64,000 nt of DNA from CAVWQV01 sp963757115 (GCA_963757115.1 CAVWQV010000015.1:186001-250000), one strand, 5' to 3'; shown: positions 9,060-17,746, counted from the first letter of the stretch. Numbers and translations are program-made. Notes: generated from the sequence alone by a model not told the origin.

Positions 9060-9433
9060 AGGTCTGGACGGCGCATCTCCGTGGCACCGCCACGCCCGTG
9101 CTGGTGCGCGAGGGGTGGAGCTGGGGCGCGTTCTTTTTCGGCCCGTTTTGGTTTGCCGCCCACCGCGCCTGGATCCCTGCGGCACTCGATCTCGCCGCCC
9201 TCGTAATCGTGTTGTTGCTGTTGAGCGGCTCCGTCGGTGGCGCAGTGTTCATCGCCCTGGCGGTCGCGCAGGGGCTGTTCGGCCGCGACTGGCTGCGCTG
9301 GTCGCTCGACTTCGAGGGCTATACCCTGGCGCAGGTGCTGGTGGCGCCCGACGGTGAGGCGGCGCTCGCCCGGCTGCTCCAGCGTCGCCCCGACCTGATC
9401 GGCGCCTTCGTGCCGCCGGGCGAGCTGCCGTGA
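9056..9433 (+). CDS. DUF2628 small membrane protein in his operon
   Basis: This is a 125-residue protein with a GTG start overlapping the hisB stop (GTGA). It shows the DUF2628 pattern: EGWSWGAFFFGPFWFAAHR near residue 20 followed by two hydrophobic segments (about 40-60 and 62-78). Genes of this type between hisB and hisH recur in Rhodospirillales-like genomes, which is why I accept it. No biochemical role is established. The four-base overlaps on both sides imply translation coupled to hisB and hisH. Confidence 0.85.
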   Translation: MKVWTAHLRGTATPVLVREGWSWGAFFFGPFWFAAHRAWIPAALDLAALVIVLLLLSGSVGGAVFIALAVAQGLFGRDWLRWSLDFEGYTLAQVLVAPDGEAALARLLQRRPDLIGAFVPPGELP

Positions 9434-10065
9434 GGATTGCGGTCGTGGACTACGGGAGCGGCAACCTGGCGTCCGCGTCCCGGGCACTTGCGGTGGCCGC
9501 CGAGCGGACCGGCCTCGCCGCTTCCGTCTCGGTCACGGCCGATCCGGACACGGTGGCGGCCGCCGACCGTATCGTGCTGCCGGGACAGGGTGCCTTTGCC
9601 GATTGCGCGCGAGGGCTGGCCGCGGTCGAAGGAATGCGGGACGCGATCGAGAGCGCCACCGCCTCCGGCACGCCTTTCCTCGGCATCTGCGTCGGGATGC
9701 AACTGATGGCCGAGCGCGGCTTGGAGCACACCGTCACGCAAGGTTTCGGCTGGGTACGAGGCGAGATCGCGCCGATGGACCCGCCCGGGCTCCGGCTGCC
9801 GCAGATGGGTTGGAACGCCCTCGACTTCCCCGCCGACAGCCACCCGCTCCTCGCCGGCGTGCGGCCGGGCGAGCACGTCTACTTCGTCCACAGCTACAGT
9901 CTGCGCGGCGCGGCCGAGGACGAGGCGATCGCATGTGCGGATTACGGCGGACCGGTCGTGGCCATGGTAGCAAGCGGCAACCGGGCGGGGACGCAGTTCC
10001 ACGTGGAGAAAAGTCAGGAGGTCGGCATCCGCATCTTGAGCAACTTCCTCCGCTGGTCGCCCTGA
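9430..10065 (+). CDS. hisH: Imidazole glycerol phosphate synthase glutaminase subunit HisH
   Basis: HisH hydrolyses glutamine and channels ammonia to HisF. It has 211 residues with a GTG start in the GTGA overlap. The nucleophile Cys is in GICVGMQLMAERG (about residue 81), and the His and Glu of the triad lie in GTQFHVEKSQEVG near the C-terminus. The P-loop-like DYGSGNLASASRAL start and the oxyanion-region PGQGAF are also present. It follows DUF2628 directly and abuts the acetyltransferase gene. Confidence 0.97.
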   Translation: MRIAVVDYGSGNLASASRALAVAAERTGLAASVSVTADPDTVAAADRIVLPGQGAFADCARGLAAVEGMRDAIESATASGTPFLGICVGMQLMAERGLEHTVTQGFGWVRGEIAPMDPPGLRLPQMGWNALDFPADSHPLLAGVRPGEHVYFVHSYSLRGAAEDEAIACADYGGPVVAMVASGNRAGTQFHVEKSQEVGIRILSNFLRWSP

Positions 10066-10642
10066 ATGCCCGAGACGACCCGGTTTCCGCCCGCCGGCTC
10101 CGCCGGCGTTGCGCGCGTGGTGGAGCGCGCCACGGCATTCAGCGATGACGACCTCAACGCGCTGTGCGAGGCAGCCCATTCGGCGATCATCGAGGGCGGT
10201 GGCTTTGGCTGGGTCAGTCCGCCCGGCCGCCACGCTCTCGAAAGCTACTTCCGCGGCCTCCTCCTGGTGCCGGAACGCGAGCTGTTCATCGCGCGGCTGG
10301 ACGGAATAATCGTCGGTTCGGCGCAGCTCGTGCGCCCTCCCCGCAACAACGAGGCGCAGGCCTTCGCCGCCCAACTCATGCACTCCTTCATCGCGCCTTA
10401 TGCGCGCGGGCACGGGCTGGCGCGGCTGCTGACCGAACGGGTTGAGGAGGGCGCGCGCGCGCTCGGCTACCAGGTGCTGAACCTCGACGTGCGCGAAACC
10501 CAGCATATCGCGATCAGCCTGTACGAGTTCGCTCGGTTTCGAGCATTGGGGCACTCACCCGCACTACGCTCGTGTCGCCGGCCAGACGGTGCGCGGGTTC
10601 CACTATTTCAAGCTGCTGCACCCGCGCGGGCGCAAAGCTTGA
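10066..10642 (+). CDS. GNAT family N-acetyltransferase, one-base frameshift
   Basis: The protein is about 191 residues once repaired. The acetyl-CoA-binding region is seen as HSFIAPYARGHGLARLLTERV (conserved R-G-x-G-L/A pattern) and the beta strands around LFIARLDGIIVGSAQLV. At 10528-10529 the sequence has one T too many. Removing it restores LYESLGFEHWGTHPHYARV and then a normal C-terminus, QTVRGFHYFKLLHPRGRKA, ending in a TGA that overlaps the hisA ATG (TGATG). Without repair the frame runs on across hisA. A substrate cannot be named. Its place between hisH and hisA with no gap shows it is transcribed with histidine genes. Confidence 0.85.
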
Positions 10643-11392
10643 TGGCCGGCTTGACGCTGTATCCCGCAATCGATCTCAAGGATGGCGCCTGCGTAAGGCT
10701 GCGGCGCGGGGAGATGGATCAAAGCACCGTCTATTCGTCAGACCCGGGCGCGCAGGCGCTGGCCTGGCAGGAATTCGGGGTTCGGCTGGCTTCACGTTGT
10801 CGATCTCAACGGAGCGTTCGCCGGTCGCGCCGTGAACGAGGACGCCGTCGCGGCGATCCTTCGCTCCGTTCGGGTGCCGGTGCAGCTCGGCGGCGGCATT
10901 CGCGACATGGCGGCGGTCGAGCGATGGCTCGGGGCCGGGGTGCGCCGGGTCGTGCTCGGCAGCGCCGCGGTCAAGCAGCCGGACTTGGTGCGCCAGGCTT
11001 GCCGATCGTTTCCCGGCCAGATCGTGGTCGGCGTCGACGCCCGAGACGGGTTGGTCGCGACGGACGGCTGGGCGGAAACGTCGGGCGTGCGCGCGCTCGA
11101 CGTCGCGCGCCGCTTCGAGGACGCCGGAGTGGCAGCCATCGTCTACACCGACATCGGCCGTGACGGCACGATGGCGGGCCTTAATCTCGAGCAGACCCTC
11201 GATCTGGCCGCGCAGCTCTCGACCCCGGTGATTGCCAGCGGCGGGGTGGCCGGCCTTGACGATCTGCGCAGGCTCAAGCGCGCCACGGAGTTGGCCGACT
11301 CCCCGACGGTCGAGGGCGTCATCGTCGGGCGTGCGCTCTACGACGGACGGATCGACCCAGCCACCGCTTTGGCACTGTTGTCGACGGCCTGA
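10642..11392 (+). CDS. hisA: Phosphoribosylformimino-5-aminoimidazole carboxamide ribotide isomerase, one-base frameshift
   Basis: This is the TIM-barrel isomerase of histidine step four. It reads MAGLTLYPAIDLKDGACVRL, with the catalytic Asp at position 11. The second frame carries NEDAVAAILRSVRVPVQLGG and the second catalytic region VYTDIGRDGTMAG. The break is the run of four G at 10777-10780. With three G the reading is QEFGFGWLHVVDLNGAF, exactly the family pattern. Repaired length is about 249 residues, normal for HisA. Because the gene is needed for histidine synthesis and no other copy is visible, a sequencing error is the best explanation. Confidence 0.94.
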
Positions 11393-11404
11393 CCGCTCTT
11401 CACC

Positions 11405-12987
11405 ATGCAGCCGCGACGACGCTTTGCCGCGCTGGCCGCCGATCCGGCCCTGGCGCTGGGTATAGCGACGCTGGTGCTGCACTTGTGGGTCAACGGGCGC
11501 TACGGCGTGTTCCGTGACGAGCTCTATTTCATCGTTTGCGGCCGCCGTCTCGCCTGGGGCTACGTCGACCAGCCGCCTCTGACCCCTCTCGTAGCCGCCC
11601 TTTTCTGGGATGGATCGGGCGGATCGCTTCGCGCGCTGCGCCTCATCCCGGCTTGCAGCGCCGGGGCACTCGTCGCGTTGACCGCCGAGACGGCGCGCTA
11701 TCTCGGCGGCAGGCGTTACGCGACTTGGCTCGCCGCGTTGTGCGTGCTCGGCGCCGGCGTGCTGCAGACCATGGGCCTGCTCCTGGTAACCGACACGATC
11801 CAGCCGCTGGCTTGGCTCGGTTGCTCGTACGCGATCATTCGTGCGCAACGCGATCCGGCACCCGGTTGGTGGTGGGTCGTCGGTGTGGGGGCGGGCCTCG
11901 CCTTTCTCTGGAAATACACCGTCGCATTCCAGCTTGCCGCGTTGGGCGGCGGATTGCTGCTGACGCCGCAGCGCCGGCTGCTGGCGCAGCGCGGACCCTG
12001 GCTCGCTCTGTTGCTAGCCGCCCTGATCGCGGCGCCTAATCTTGCGTGGCAGGCAGCCAATGGCTGGCCCTTTCTGGAGCATGGCCAAGTGCTGGCCGCC
12101 AATAATCTGCGATTTTCGCTCGCCGGCTTCCTTGGGCAGCAATTGCTGCTGCTAGAACCCTTAAGCGCGCCGGTCTGGATTGCGGGGCTGGCCGCCTTTC
12201 TCGGGTGGCGTCGTTTTGCCGACCTCCGATGGGTGGGAATTGGTTGGCTTCTGCTGATTGCCGCAACCATCACCGCCCATGGCAGGCCGTACGACGTGGC
12301 CGGGGCCTACCCGCTCCTGTTCGCGGGCGGCGCAGTCGCGCTGGAGAGCTGGGTCGCTCGGCCCGCACTCCGAGGCGTCCTGGCGTCGTTAGTGGTGCTC
12401 GGTGGGGTGGCACTGGCGCCGCTGGCGATCCCCGTGCTCCCGGTCCCTGCGTTTGCCAGCTACCAGGGCTGGCTCGGGATCGTGCCCACAACGGGCGAAC
12501 GGCGAACACTGGCGCGTTGCCCCAGATCTACGCCGACATGTTTGGCTGGCGCGCGATGGCCGAGACGGTCGCGCGTGCTTATGAGGAACTCCCGCCGGAA
12601 GACAGGGCGCACGCCGTGTTCTTCGGCCGCAACTACGGCGAGGCGGCCGCCATCGATGTGTTCGGTGCACCTCTCGGCCTGCCGCCCGCGATCAGTGCGC
12701 ACGAGAGCTATTTCCTGTGGGGACCGCGCGGGCATGACGGCAGCATCGTGCTGCGCGTCGGCGGAACGCGCGAGGCGCTGCTGCGCGCCTATGCCGAAGT
12801 GGAGCAGGTCGGTTGGCTCGATGATCCCTGGGCCTTGCCGGAGGAGACGGGGATCGCGGTCTGGCTCTGCCGCGGCCGGAAAGCCGATCTCCGGGTCGAA
12901 TGGTCGAAGTCTCAGGAACTACCGCTAGGGTATCCAGACGACGGCCCGCCTTCATGCGTGTGCCGTGATGCGGCCGGCAGCGATTAG
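11405..12987 (+). CDS. GT39-like integral membrane glycosyltransferase, one-base frameshift
   Basis: The repaired protein is about 527 residues with roughly ten membrane helices. The N-terminal signature of dolichyl-/undecaprenyl-phosphate-mannose type transferases is present: an acidic pair in RYGVFRDELYFIVCGRRL and then WGYVDQPPLTPL. These enzymes use a lipid-linked sugar and act at the outer face of the inner membrane. The soluble C-terminal part (LPQIYADMFGWRAMAETV, then GRNYGEAAAIDVFG) is in the next frame. One missing base near 12495-12515, plausibly a G in a CGGCGG run, joins the two. It sits inside the his operon between hisA and hisF, 12 bases after hisA, with no obvious link to histidine. 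Confidence 0.85.
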
Positions 12988-13026
12988 TGCTTGCACCCTG
13001 ACGGAGTTGCGCTTGTAAACCCTTGC

Positions 13027-13032
13027 AGGAGG
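13027..13032 (+). promoter_or_regulatory. Ribosome binding site choosing the hisF start
   Basis: A perfect AGGAGG lies eight bases before the GTG at 13041. This supports GTG 13041 rather than the in-frame ATG at 13023, which would place the ribosome site inside the coding region and add six residues not typical of HisF. Confidence 0.75.
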
Positions 13033-13040
13033 TGCCGCAG

Positions 13041-13811
13041 GTGCTGAAGCTGCGTGTTATTCCGTGTCTCGACGTCAAGGCTGGGCGGGTCGTGAAGGGA
13101 GTGAACTTCATCGACCTGCGCGATGCGGGGGACCCTGTGGAGCAAGCGGCCGTGTATGACGCCGCCGGGGCCGACGAGCTTTGCTTCCTCGACATCACCG
13201 CGAGCCACGAGAACCGCGCGACCATCCTCGACGTCGTCGCCCGGACCGCCTCCCGCATCTTCCTCCCGTTGACCGTGGGCGGCGGGATCCGCAGCATCGA
13301 CGACATGCGCCGGCTGCTGCTCGCTGGGGCCGACAAGTGCAGCATCAACTCGGCTGCGATCGCCCGGCCGGATCTGGTCGCGGAGGCCGCGGCGAAGTTC
13401 GGCAGCCAATGCGTGGTGGTGGCGGTGGACGCCAAACGCACCGTGGCTGGCACCTGGGAGGTGTTCACCCATGGGGGTCGTCGCGCCACGGGGATCGACG
13501 CCGTCGGCTGGTGCCGGGAGATGGCGCGCTTCGGGGCAGGCGAGATCCTGCTCACCAGCATGGATCGCGACGGCACCGGGGAAGGGTTTGACCTCGACCT
13601 GCTGCGGGCGGCTTGCGGGGCCGTTCGAGTGCCGGTGATCGCGTCGGGCGGCGTTGGCACGCTTGCCCATTTCGTGGAAGGAGCGCGCGCGGGTGCAACC
13701 GGGCTGCTCGCGGCGAGCGTGTTTCACTTCGGCATGTTCACCATCGCCGACGTCAAGTCCGCGCTCCGGGACGCGCGCCTGCCGGTGCGGCTGACGCCCG
13801 GGGCCGGTTAG
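13041..13811 (+). CDS. hisF: Imidazole glycerol phosphate synthase cyclase subunit HisF
   Basis: HisF forms imidazole glycerol phosphate and AICAR using ammonia delivered by HisH. From GTG 13041 it has 256 residues. Both catalytic aspartates are in place: IPCLDVKAGRVVKGVNF near residue 10 and LLTSMDRDGTGEGFD near residue 175. The phosphate-binding repeats are visible as TVGGGIRSIDDM and VIASGGVGTLAHF. The reading frame is intact. It is separated from hisA by the glycosyltransferase gene, and hisE follows after 10 bases. Confidence 0.97.
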   Translation: MLKLRVIPCLDVKAGRVVKGVNFIDLRDAGDPVEQAAVYDAAGADELCFLDITASHENRATILDVVARTASRIFLPLTVGGGIRSIDDMRRLLLAGADKCSINSAAIARPDLVAEAAAKFGSQCVVVAVDAKRTVAGTWEVFTHGGRRATGIDAVGWCREMARFGAGEILLTSMDRDGTGEGFDLDLLRAACGAVRVPVIASGGVGTLAHFVEGARAGATGLLAASVFHFGMFTIADVKSALRDARLPVRLTPGAG

Positions 13812-13821
13812 GAACGGGCGC

Positions 13822-14265
13822 ATGGGAAAGCCGACCAAGAAGAAGCGCGCGCCCAAGCTCGATGCGGCTGCACCCGGCGAGCTCAATGGTGCCCCTGCCT
13901 TGTCGGGCGCGGAGGTGCTCGACCGGATCTGGGCGGTCGTGCGGGAGCGGCGCACGGCCGACCCGCAAACCAGTCACTCCGCCCGGCTGCTGGCGCGCGG
14001 CACCGCCAAGGTCGCCCAGAAGTTCGGCGAGGAGGCCGTTGAATGTCTGATCGAGGCGGTGGGCGGGCGTCGCGAGGCGCTCGTCGCCGAAAGTGCGGAC
14101 GTGCTTTACCATCTCATGGTCCTGTGGGTGGACGCCGAGTTGCACCCCGAAGAAGTGTGGGAGGAGCTGAAGCGGCGTGAGGGCGTGAGCGGGATCGCCG
14201 AAAAAGCCTCGCGCGCCCGCCGACTGACGCTTGCCTTGGGGCGGCGCACGTCGAAGATCCCCTGA
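13822..14265 (+). CDS. hisE: Phosphoribosyl-ATP pyrophosphatase
   Basis: HisE hydrolyses phosphoribosyl-ATP to PR-AMP. The conserved core is GTAKVAQKFGEEAVECLIEA (residues about 62-81) and the metal-binding ESADVLYHLMVLW. At 147 residues it is longer than the roughly 105-residue norm, because of a Lys/Ala/Pro-rich N-terminal extension of about 27 residues and a basic tail after the helical core. The extension is low complexity, so a start further in, before ALSGAEVLDRIWAVV, cannot be excluded, but no better start codon is visible. Confidence 0.94.
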   Translation: MGKPTKKKRAPKLDAAAPGELNGAPALSGAEVLDRIWAVVRERRTADPQTSHSARLLARGTAKVAQKFGEEAVECLIEAVGGRREALVAESADVLYHLMVLWVDAELHPEEVWEELKRREGVSGIAEKASRARRLTLALGRRTSKIP

Positions 14266-14290
14266 AGCTGGTCGCCGGAAAGGAACGGTC

Positions 14291-14674
14291 ATGACCGTGA
14301 GCGGATTGCCGCCATACGATCCCGAGAACATCTTCGCGAAAATTCTGCGTCGCGAGCTACCGAGTTGGACGGTGTTTGAGAACGAGTGGGCGGTCGCCTT
14401 TCACGACATCAGCCCGCAGGCGCCGGTGCACGTGCTGGTCATCCCGCGCGGCCCGTATTGTTCGTTCGCCGACTTCAGTGCGAGCGCGAGTGCCGAGGAG
14501 ATCGCGGGCTTCTTCCGGGCGGTCGGCGAAGTCGCGCGGACGCTGGGAATGGAGGCGCCGGGCTACCGGATGCTCGCCAACATGGGCGCGCACGGTGGTC
14601 AGGAGGTGCCGCATTTCCATGTGCACCTCTTCGCCGGTCGCCCGCTCGGCCGCATGGTGCCGGCCGCACCCTGA
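14291..14674 (+). CDS. HIT family hydrolase (Hint-like)
   Basis: This is a 127-residue histidine-triad protein. The catalytic triad H-x-H-x-H is seen in VPHFHVHLFAGRPLG, and the N-terminal half has the typical NIFAKILRRELP then HDISPQAPVHVLVIP. HIT proteins of this type hydrolyse nucleotide phosphoramidates such as adenosine 5'-phosphoramidate. Placement directly after hisE, 25 bases downstream, is common in alphaproteobacteria. The ATG at 14291 follows an AGGAA about eight bases upstream. Confidence 0.93.
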   Translation: MTVSGLPPYDPENIFAKILRRELPSWTVFENEWAVAFHDISPQAPVHVLVIPRGPYCSFADFSASASAEEIAGFFRAVGEVARTLGMEAPGYRMLANMGAHGGQEVPHFHVHLFAGRPLGRMVPAAP

Positions 14675-14747
14675 CGCGCGTGCGTTGACTCCTTGCCGGA
14701 GCGGCACAAGGTCTGGCTTGGCCGGATTGCCCGGCACGGAGCATCTG

Positions 14748-15146
14748 ATGGCCGACGTTCCCGAAAAATACGCCGATCTGTTCAAGGACAAGAAGGCGAT
14801 CGCCAATCTCGCGACGCTGATGCCGGACGGCTCGCCACAGGTAACGCCGGTCTGGTTCGACTACGATGGCAGCCATCTGCGCGTGAATACGGCGAAGGGC
14901 CGGGTCAAGGCGCGCAATATGGAGCAGGGTTCGAAAGTTGCGCTGTCCATCGTGGACCCGGACAACGACTACCGCTACGTGCAGGTGCGCGGCTCGGTCA
15001 GCCGGGTGACCGAGGATGGCGCTGGCGAGCATATCGATTCGCTAGCAAAGAAGTATCTCGGCCAGGACAGATATCCGTGGCACCAGCCGGGGGACGTCCG
15101 CGTGATGTACGAGATCACGCCCGTTTCCGTCTCTGGCATGGGCTGA
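14748..15146 (+). CDS. PPOX-class (pyridoxamine oxidase fold) flavin/F420-type protein
   Basis: The protein has 132 residues with a split-barrel flavin-binding fold. The N-terminal strand pattern AIANLATLMPDGSPQVTPVWF and the following LRVNTAKGRVKARNM are typical of the TIGR03618-like PPOX group. The C-terminus closes with VRVMYEITPVSVSGMG. The cofactor (FMN or F420) and substrate cannot be decided from sequence alone. It is the last clear gene of the plus-strand run that begins with hisB, about 73 bases after the HIT gene. Confidence 0.85.
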   Translation: MADVPEKYADLFKDKKAIANLATLMPDGSPQVTPVWFDYDGSHLRVNTAKGRVKARNMEQGSKVALSIVDPDNDYRYVQVRGSVSRVTEDGAGEHIDSLAKKYLGQDRYPWHQPGDVRVMYEITPVSVSGMG

Positions 15147-15164
15147 CGCGGCTCGGCACGGGCA

Positions 15165-15360
15165 ATGAGCAACGCCGCTGACACGAATTGATCTTTACGC
15201 CTGGGCGACGGAGCTGTCGGCACTGCTGCGCGAGGGGCTGGCTTTCAGCCAAGTCGGCGAGGGTACAGGCTGGCGGCGCACCGTCCTTAAACTGCGGAAC
15301 AGCGTCCTTGAGCATCTGGGGGAGGCCCAAGTCCCCGCGCCAAGCTTCCGGAGTCCATAG
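15165..15360 (+). pseudogene. Short DUF29-like remnant
   Basis: An ATG at 15165 opens a frame reading M-S-N-A-A-D-T and, after removal of one T at about 15181, continues DLYAWATELSALLREG, which resembles the N-terminus of DUF29 proteins. A later segment, GWRRTVLKLRNSVLEHL, resembles the DUF29 region that follows, but the middle of the domain is absent. The frame closes at TAG 15358. DUF29 proteins are normally about 150-200 residues, so this looks like an internally deleted copy. The assignment rests on weak similarity recalled from the family. Nothing is recognisable from 15361 to 15527. Confidence 0.35.
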
Positions 15361-15527
15361 TCCCCGCTTCTCACGGGGGCCGCGCAGCCTGAAACGGGGC
15401 TCGACGCCCGGAGCTTCCGGAGGTCTGCGCCTGGGGCCGGATCAGCTGCTCGACAAAGCCTCCCTGCTCGGCTAGCGACCGCCGCCGGAGGCGGCCCGGC
15501 GCTGCCTCCCGGTCGAATAGAGGCGGG

Positions 15528-15881
15528 TCATGGCAGGGGCATGTCGAGGTTCAGTCCCGGGATCGGCTTTTGCCGCTGTTCCTGCTGGCCCTCGATGGTG
15601 GAGCCGGGAACATAGCCCTGGCCGCCGTTGAAGGCCCGTTGATTGAAGATTTTCGGACCGATGCGGGTCCCGGTTTTCGGGGCGGCTGCGGGGGCGCTCA
15701 CCTCGTCATTCGGCATCGGTGCGGCTTGATAGCCCGACTGCTGCGGGGGTGGTGCGCGCGTCGCTGCGAAATCGTCGCTATATTCAGGAATGAGAAGCGG
15801 TGCGGGTGCGCGCTTGGCAGGACTGGCCCCCAGCAAGCCAAGGCTCGCCGCTACCAGCGCTAGCGTGCGCCCCTTGATCAC
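15528..15881 (-). CDS. Hypothetical secreted Pro/Gln-rich protein
   Basis: This is a 117-residue protein of no recognised family. It begins with a GTG that overlaps the NUDIX stop (GTGA). The N-terminus is a signal peptide (MIKGRTLALVAASLGLLGAS then Pro/Ala-rich sequence), and the mature part is disordered, rich in Pro, Gln and Gly, with a segment KTGTRIGPKIFNQRAFNGGQ. Coupling to the NUDIX gene suggests co-expression. A periplasmic or exported location is inferred from the leader only. Confidence 0.6.
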   Translation of the reverse strand: MIKGRTLALVAASLGLLGASPAKRAPAPLLIPEYSDDFAATRAPPPQQSGYQAAPMPNDEVSAPAAAPKTGTRIGPKIFNQRAFNGGQGYVPGSTIEGQQEQRQKPIPGLNLDMPLP

Positions 15882-16486
15882 AGGGCACTACCTCCCTCCT
15901 CGATACCCCGCATGCCCCGCGCATCGTGCTGGGGGTTCCCTGCAGGGGCGCCGAGCGAACGAGTGCCGGACCGTTGCCAAGCCTCGAGCGCCCAGCGCAC
16001 GGAGGGAAACGCGACTTCGTCGGCCCGGATTTCCTCCGGTCGGAACAGCCGCACGTCGAGGCTTTCCTCCCCGGGTGCAAACGCGGGCGAGCCCACGAAC
16101 CTCGCGCGGAAGATCACCTGCACTTGGCCGATCCGGCTGATGCTGTAGACGCCGAGGATGCCGTCCAGGGCTATGGTCGCGCAGGCTTCCTCGAGCGCCT
16201 CGCGCCTTGCACCTTCCTCGACGGTTTCGCCAAGCTCCAGATAGCCGGCCGGCAGCGTCCAGAACCCGCGCCGAGGCTCGATCGCGCGCCGGCACATCAG
16301 CACCGTGCCGCCGAAAACGACCACGGAACCAACCACTACCTTTGGATTCTCGTAGGCAATGTGGCCGCATTCGGCGCAGATCAGCCGATCCCGGGTATCC
16401 CCGTCGGGAACCCGGCGCTCGAATTCGAGGCTGCGGGCGCTCCTGCATTTGCCTGCGAATTTGAGGCCTTTGCCGGGCGGCTTCAA
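15878..16486 (-). CDS. NUDIX hydrolase with N-terminal zinc-ribbon region
   Basis: The 202-residue protein contains a full Nudix box, GFWTLPAGYLELGETVEEGA followed by RREALEEA, which binds the metal that cleaves nucleoside diphosphate derivatives. Before it lies a zinc-ribbon-like CAECGHIAYENPKVVVGSVV, as in NADH pyrophosphatase-like and ADP-ribose-type members. The first Cys pair expected about 20 residues earlier is not clean (only one Cys, in GKCRSARS). Either the ribbon is incomplete or small read errors hide it, and the true start could differ. About 85 bases of unassigned sequence separate it from the next minus-strand gene. Confidence 0.85.
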   Translation of the reverse strand: MKPPGKGLKFAGKCRSARSLEFERRVPDGDTRDRLICAECGHIAYENPKVVVGSVVVFGGTVLMCRRAIEPRRGFWTLPAGYLELGETVEEGARREALEEACATIALDGILGVYSISRIGQVQVIFRARFVGSPAFAPGEESLDVRLFRPEEIRADEVAFPSVRWALEAWQRSGTRSLGAPAGNPQHDARGMRGIEEGGSAL

Positions 16487-16569
16487 CCCAAATCTGCAGG
16501 AGTTCCGGGCGAGAATCCGGTCGGCTTGGCGGGGCTAGCCCGCCAGCGGGGCCGTCCCGCAGGCGAGCG

Positions 16570-16824
16570 TCAAACCGACATGTCCAGCAGCGACCCGCGC
16601 GGCAATAAGCGGCTCGGCGGCGCGCCGGTGCCGCCCGTATCCGGCTGCACCAGCTTCGGCGCAGGCGCTACGGTCGACTGCGCCCCGAGTTCCACAGCGC
16701 GCACCCGGGACACGCCCGACGGGGCGTTGATGCCGGACGACGGATTGATCCCGCCCTGGGCCAGGCTCGCCGAGAACGCCGAAAGCGAGTTCGAGGACAA
16801 CATGCTGAGCATCATCAGGCGCAT
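16570..16824 (-). CDS. Small hypothetical protein, possibly exported
   Basis: An 84-residue open frame starts with a Met- and Ser-rich hydrophobic stretch (MRLMMLSMLSSNSLSAFSAS) that could be a weak signal peptide. It continues as a low-complexity Gly/Pro/Ser-rich tail ending GSLLDMSV. It has no recognised domain. Its composition resembles the secreted protein on the other side of the NUDIX gene, and it reads on the same strand. This is a modest-confidence gene. Confidence 0.4.
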   Translation of the reverse strand: MRLMMLSMLSSNSLSAFSASLAQGGINPSSGINAPSGVSRVRAVELGAQSTVAPAPKLVQPDTGGTGAPPSRLLPRGSLLDMSV

Positions 16825-16920
16825 TAGTTAATTATGCCTGAAATCCTGCGACGTTATCCAGAAATAAAGATCAGCCCGCCTCGAAGGAGTTCCAGCGCTT
16901 TCCGGTTCAGTAAAGCCGCT

Positions 16921-17532
16921 TCAATAGAGTCCGGTGCGGTAGCCCTCATCGATGCGGAGGTCGGCTTCGCGGGCGTCGCATGAGCCCGTCTGCTCCGCGA
17001 TGATGCGGCCGAGCGTTGGAAACGCGGCACGCTCAATATGGCGCGACGGATCCCAAAGCTTCGAGCGCTTCAGTGCCTTGGCGCAATGAAAGAACACCTC
17101 CTCGACCGCGATGAGCAATCCCGTCCGCGGGACCTTGCCCTGGGCTTCCGCTGGAGCTAGCTGCGTCCGTTCAGTCGTGACGGAAGCGCGGCCGTTCACG
17201 CGCAGGGTTTCCTCGATCCCGGGAACGAAGAAGATCAGCCCGACGCCCGGATGCGCGATGATGTTGCCCAAGCTGTCCACCCGGTTGTTCCCCGGCCGGT
17301 CGGGAAGCAGCAAGGTCGCCGGGTCGAGCACTAGCACGAAGCCCGGCGCGTCGCCGCGGGGACTGGCGTCAACCCGTCCATCTTGGTCGGCGGTGGCTAG
17401 CACCAGAAAAGGCGAAAGGCCAATGAACGCTGTCGCATGCCGGTCGAGGCGCGCCAGCACCTTCCGTTCGGCAAGTGGGTTCACTGTGCCGAAATGGTCT
17501 CGCAGCGTCGCTCGATCGGTGATCCCGTCCAT
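16921..17532 (-). CDS. Pyridoxamine 5'-phosphate oxidase-fold protein (MSMEG_1061-like)
   Basis: From ATG 17532 the protein has 203 residues. The fold is recognisable from SPFLVLATADQDGRVDASPR, the flavin-contacting segment DRPGNNRVDSLGNI, then GVGLIFFVPGIEETLRVNG, which matches the MSMEG_1061 family of FMN-dependent proteins. The C-terminal helix and HIERAAFPTLGRIIAEQTG are also usual there. The upstream in-frame part is low complexity, so ATG 17532 is chosen. Neighbouring genes do not point to a substrate. Confidence 0.85.
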   Translation of the reverse strand: MDGITDRATLRDHFGTVNPLAERKVLARLDRHATAFIGLSPFLVLATADQDGRVDASPRGDAPGFVLVLDPATLLLPDRPGNNRVDSLGNIIAHPGVGLIFFVPGIEETLRVNGRASVTTERTQLAPAEAQGKVPRTGLLIAVEEVFFHCAKALKRSKLWDPSRHIERAAFPTLGRIIAEQTGSCDAREADLRIDEGYRTGLY

Positions 17533-17746
17533 CGCTCGCGTCCCTTGCGTCCTCGCGGAGTTAAGCCCGTCTCGCAAGCGTGACGCAACCGGACTCGACG
17601 GGGCGGCGTTGGTTGGCGGATCCGCTTGCGGTTCCCCCAGCCGCCCAGCGGACCAGCCGTCGCGGCGCGGCATGAGGCGTGCTATCGTGTGCGCATCTGC
17701 CGCGCCGCTCCGGCGGCCGCCGGAGCGGGCAGGTCAACGGGCGGGG

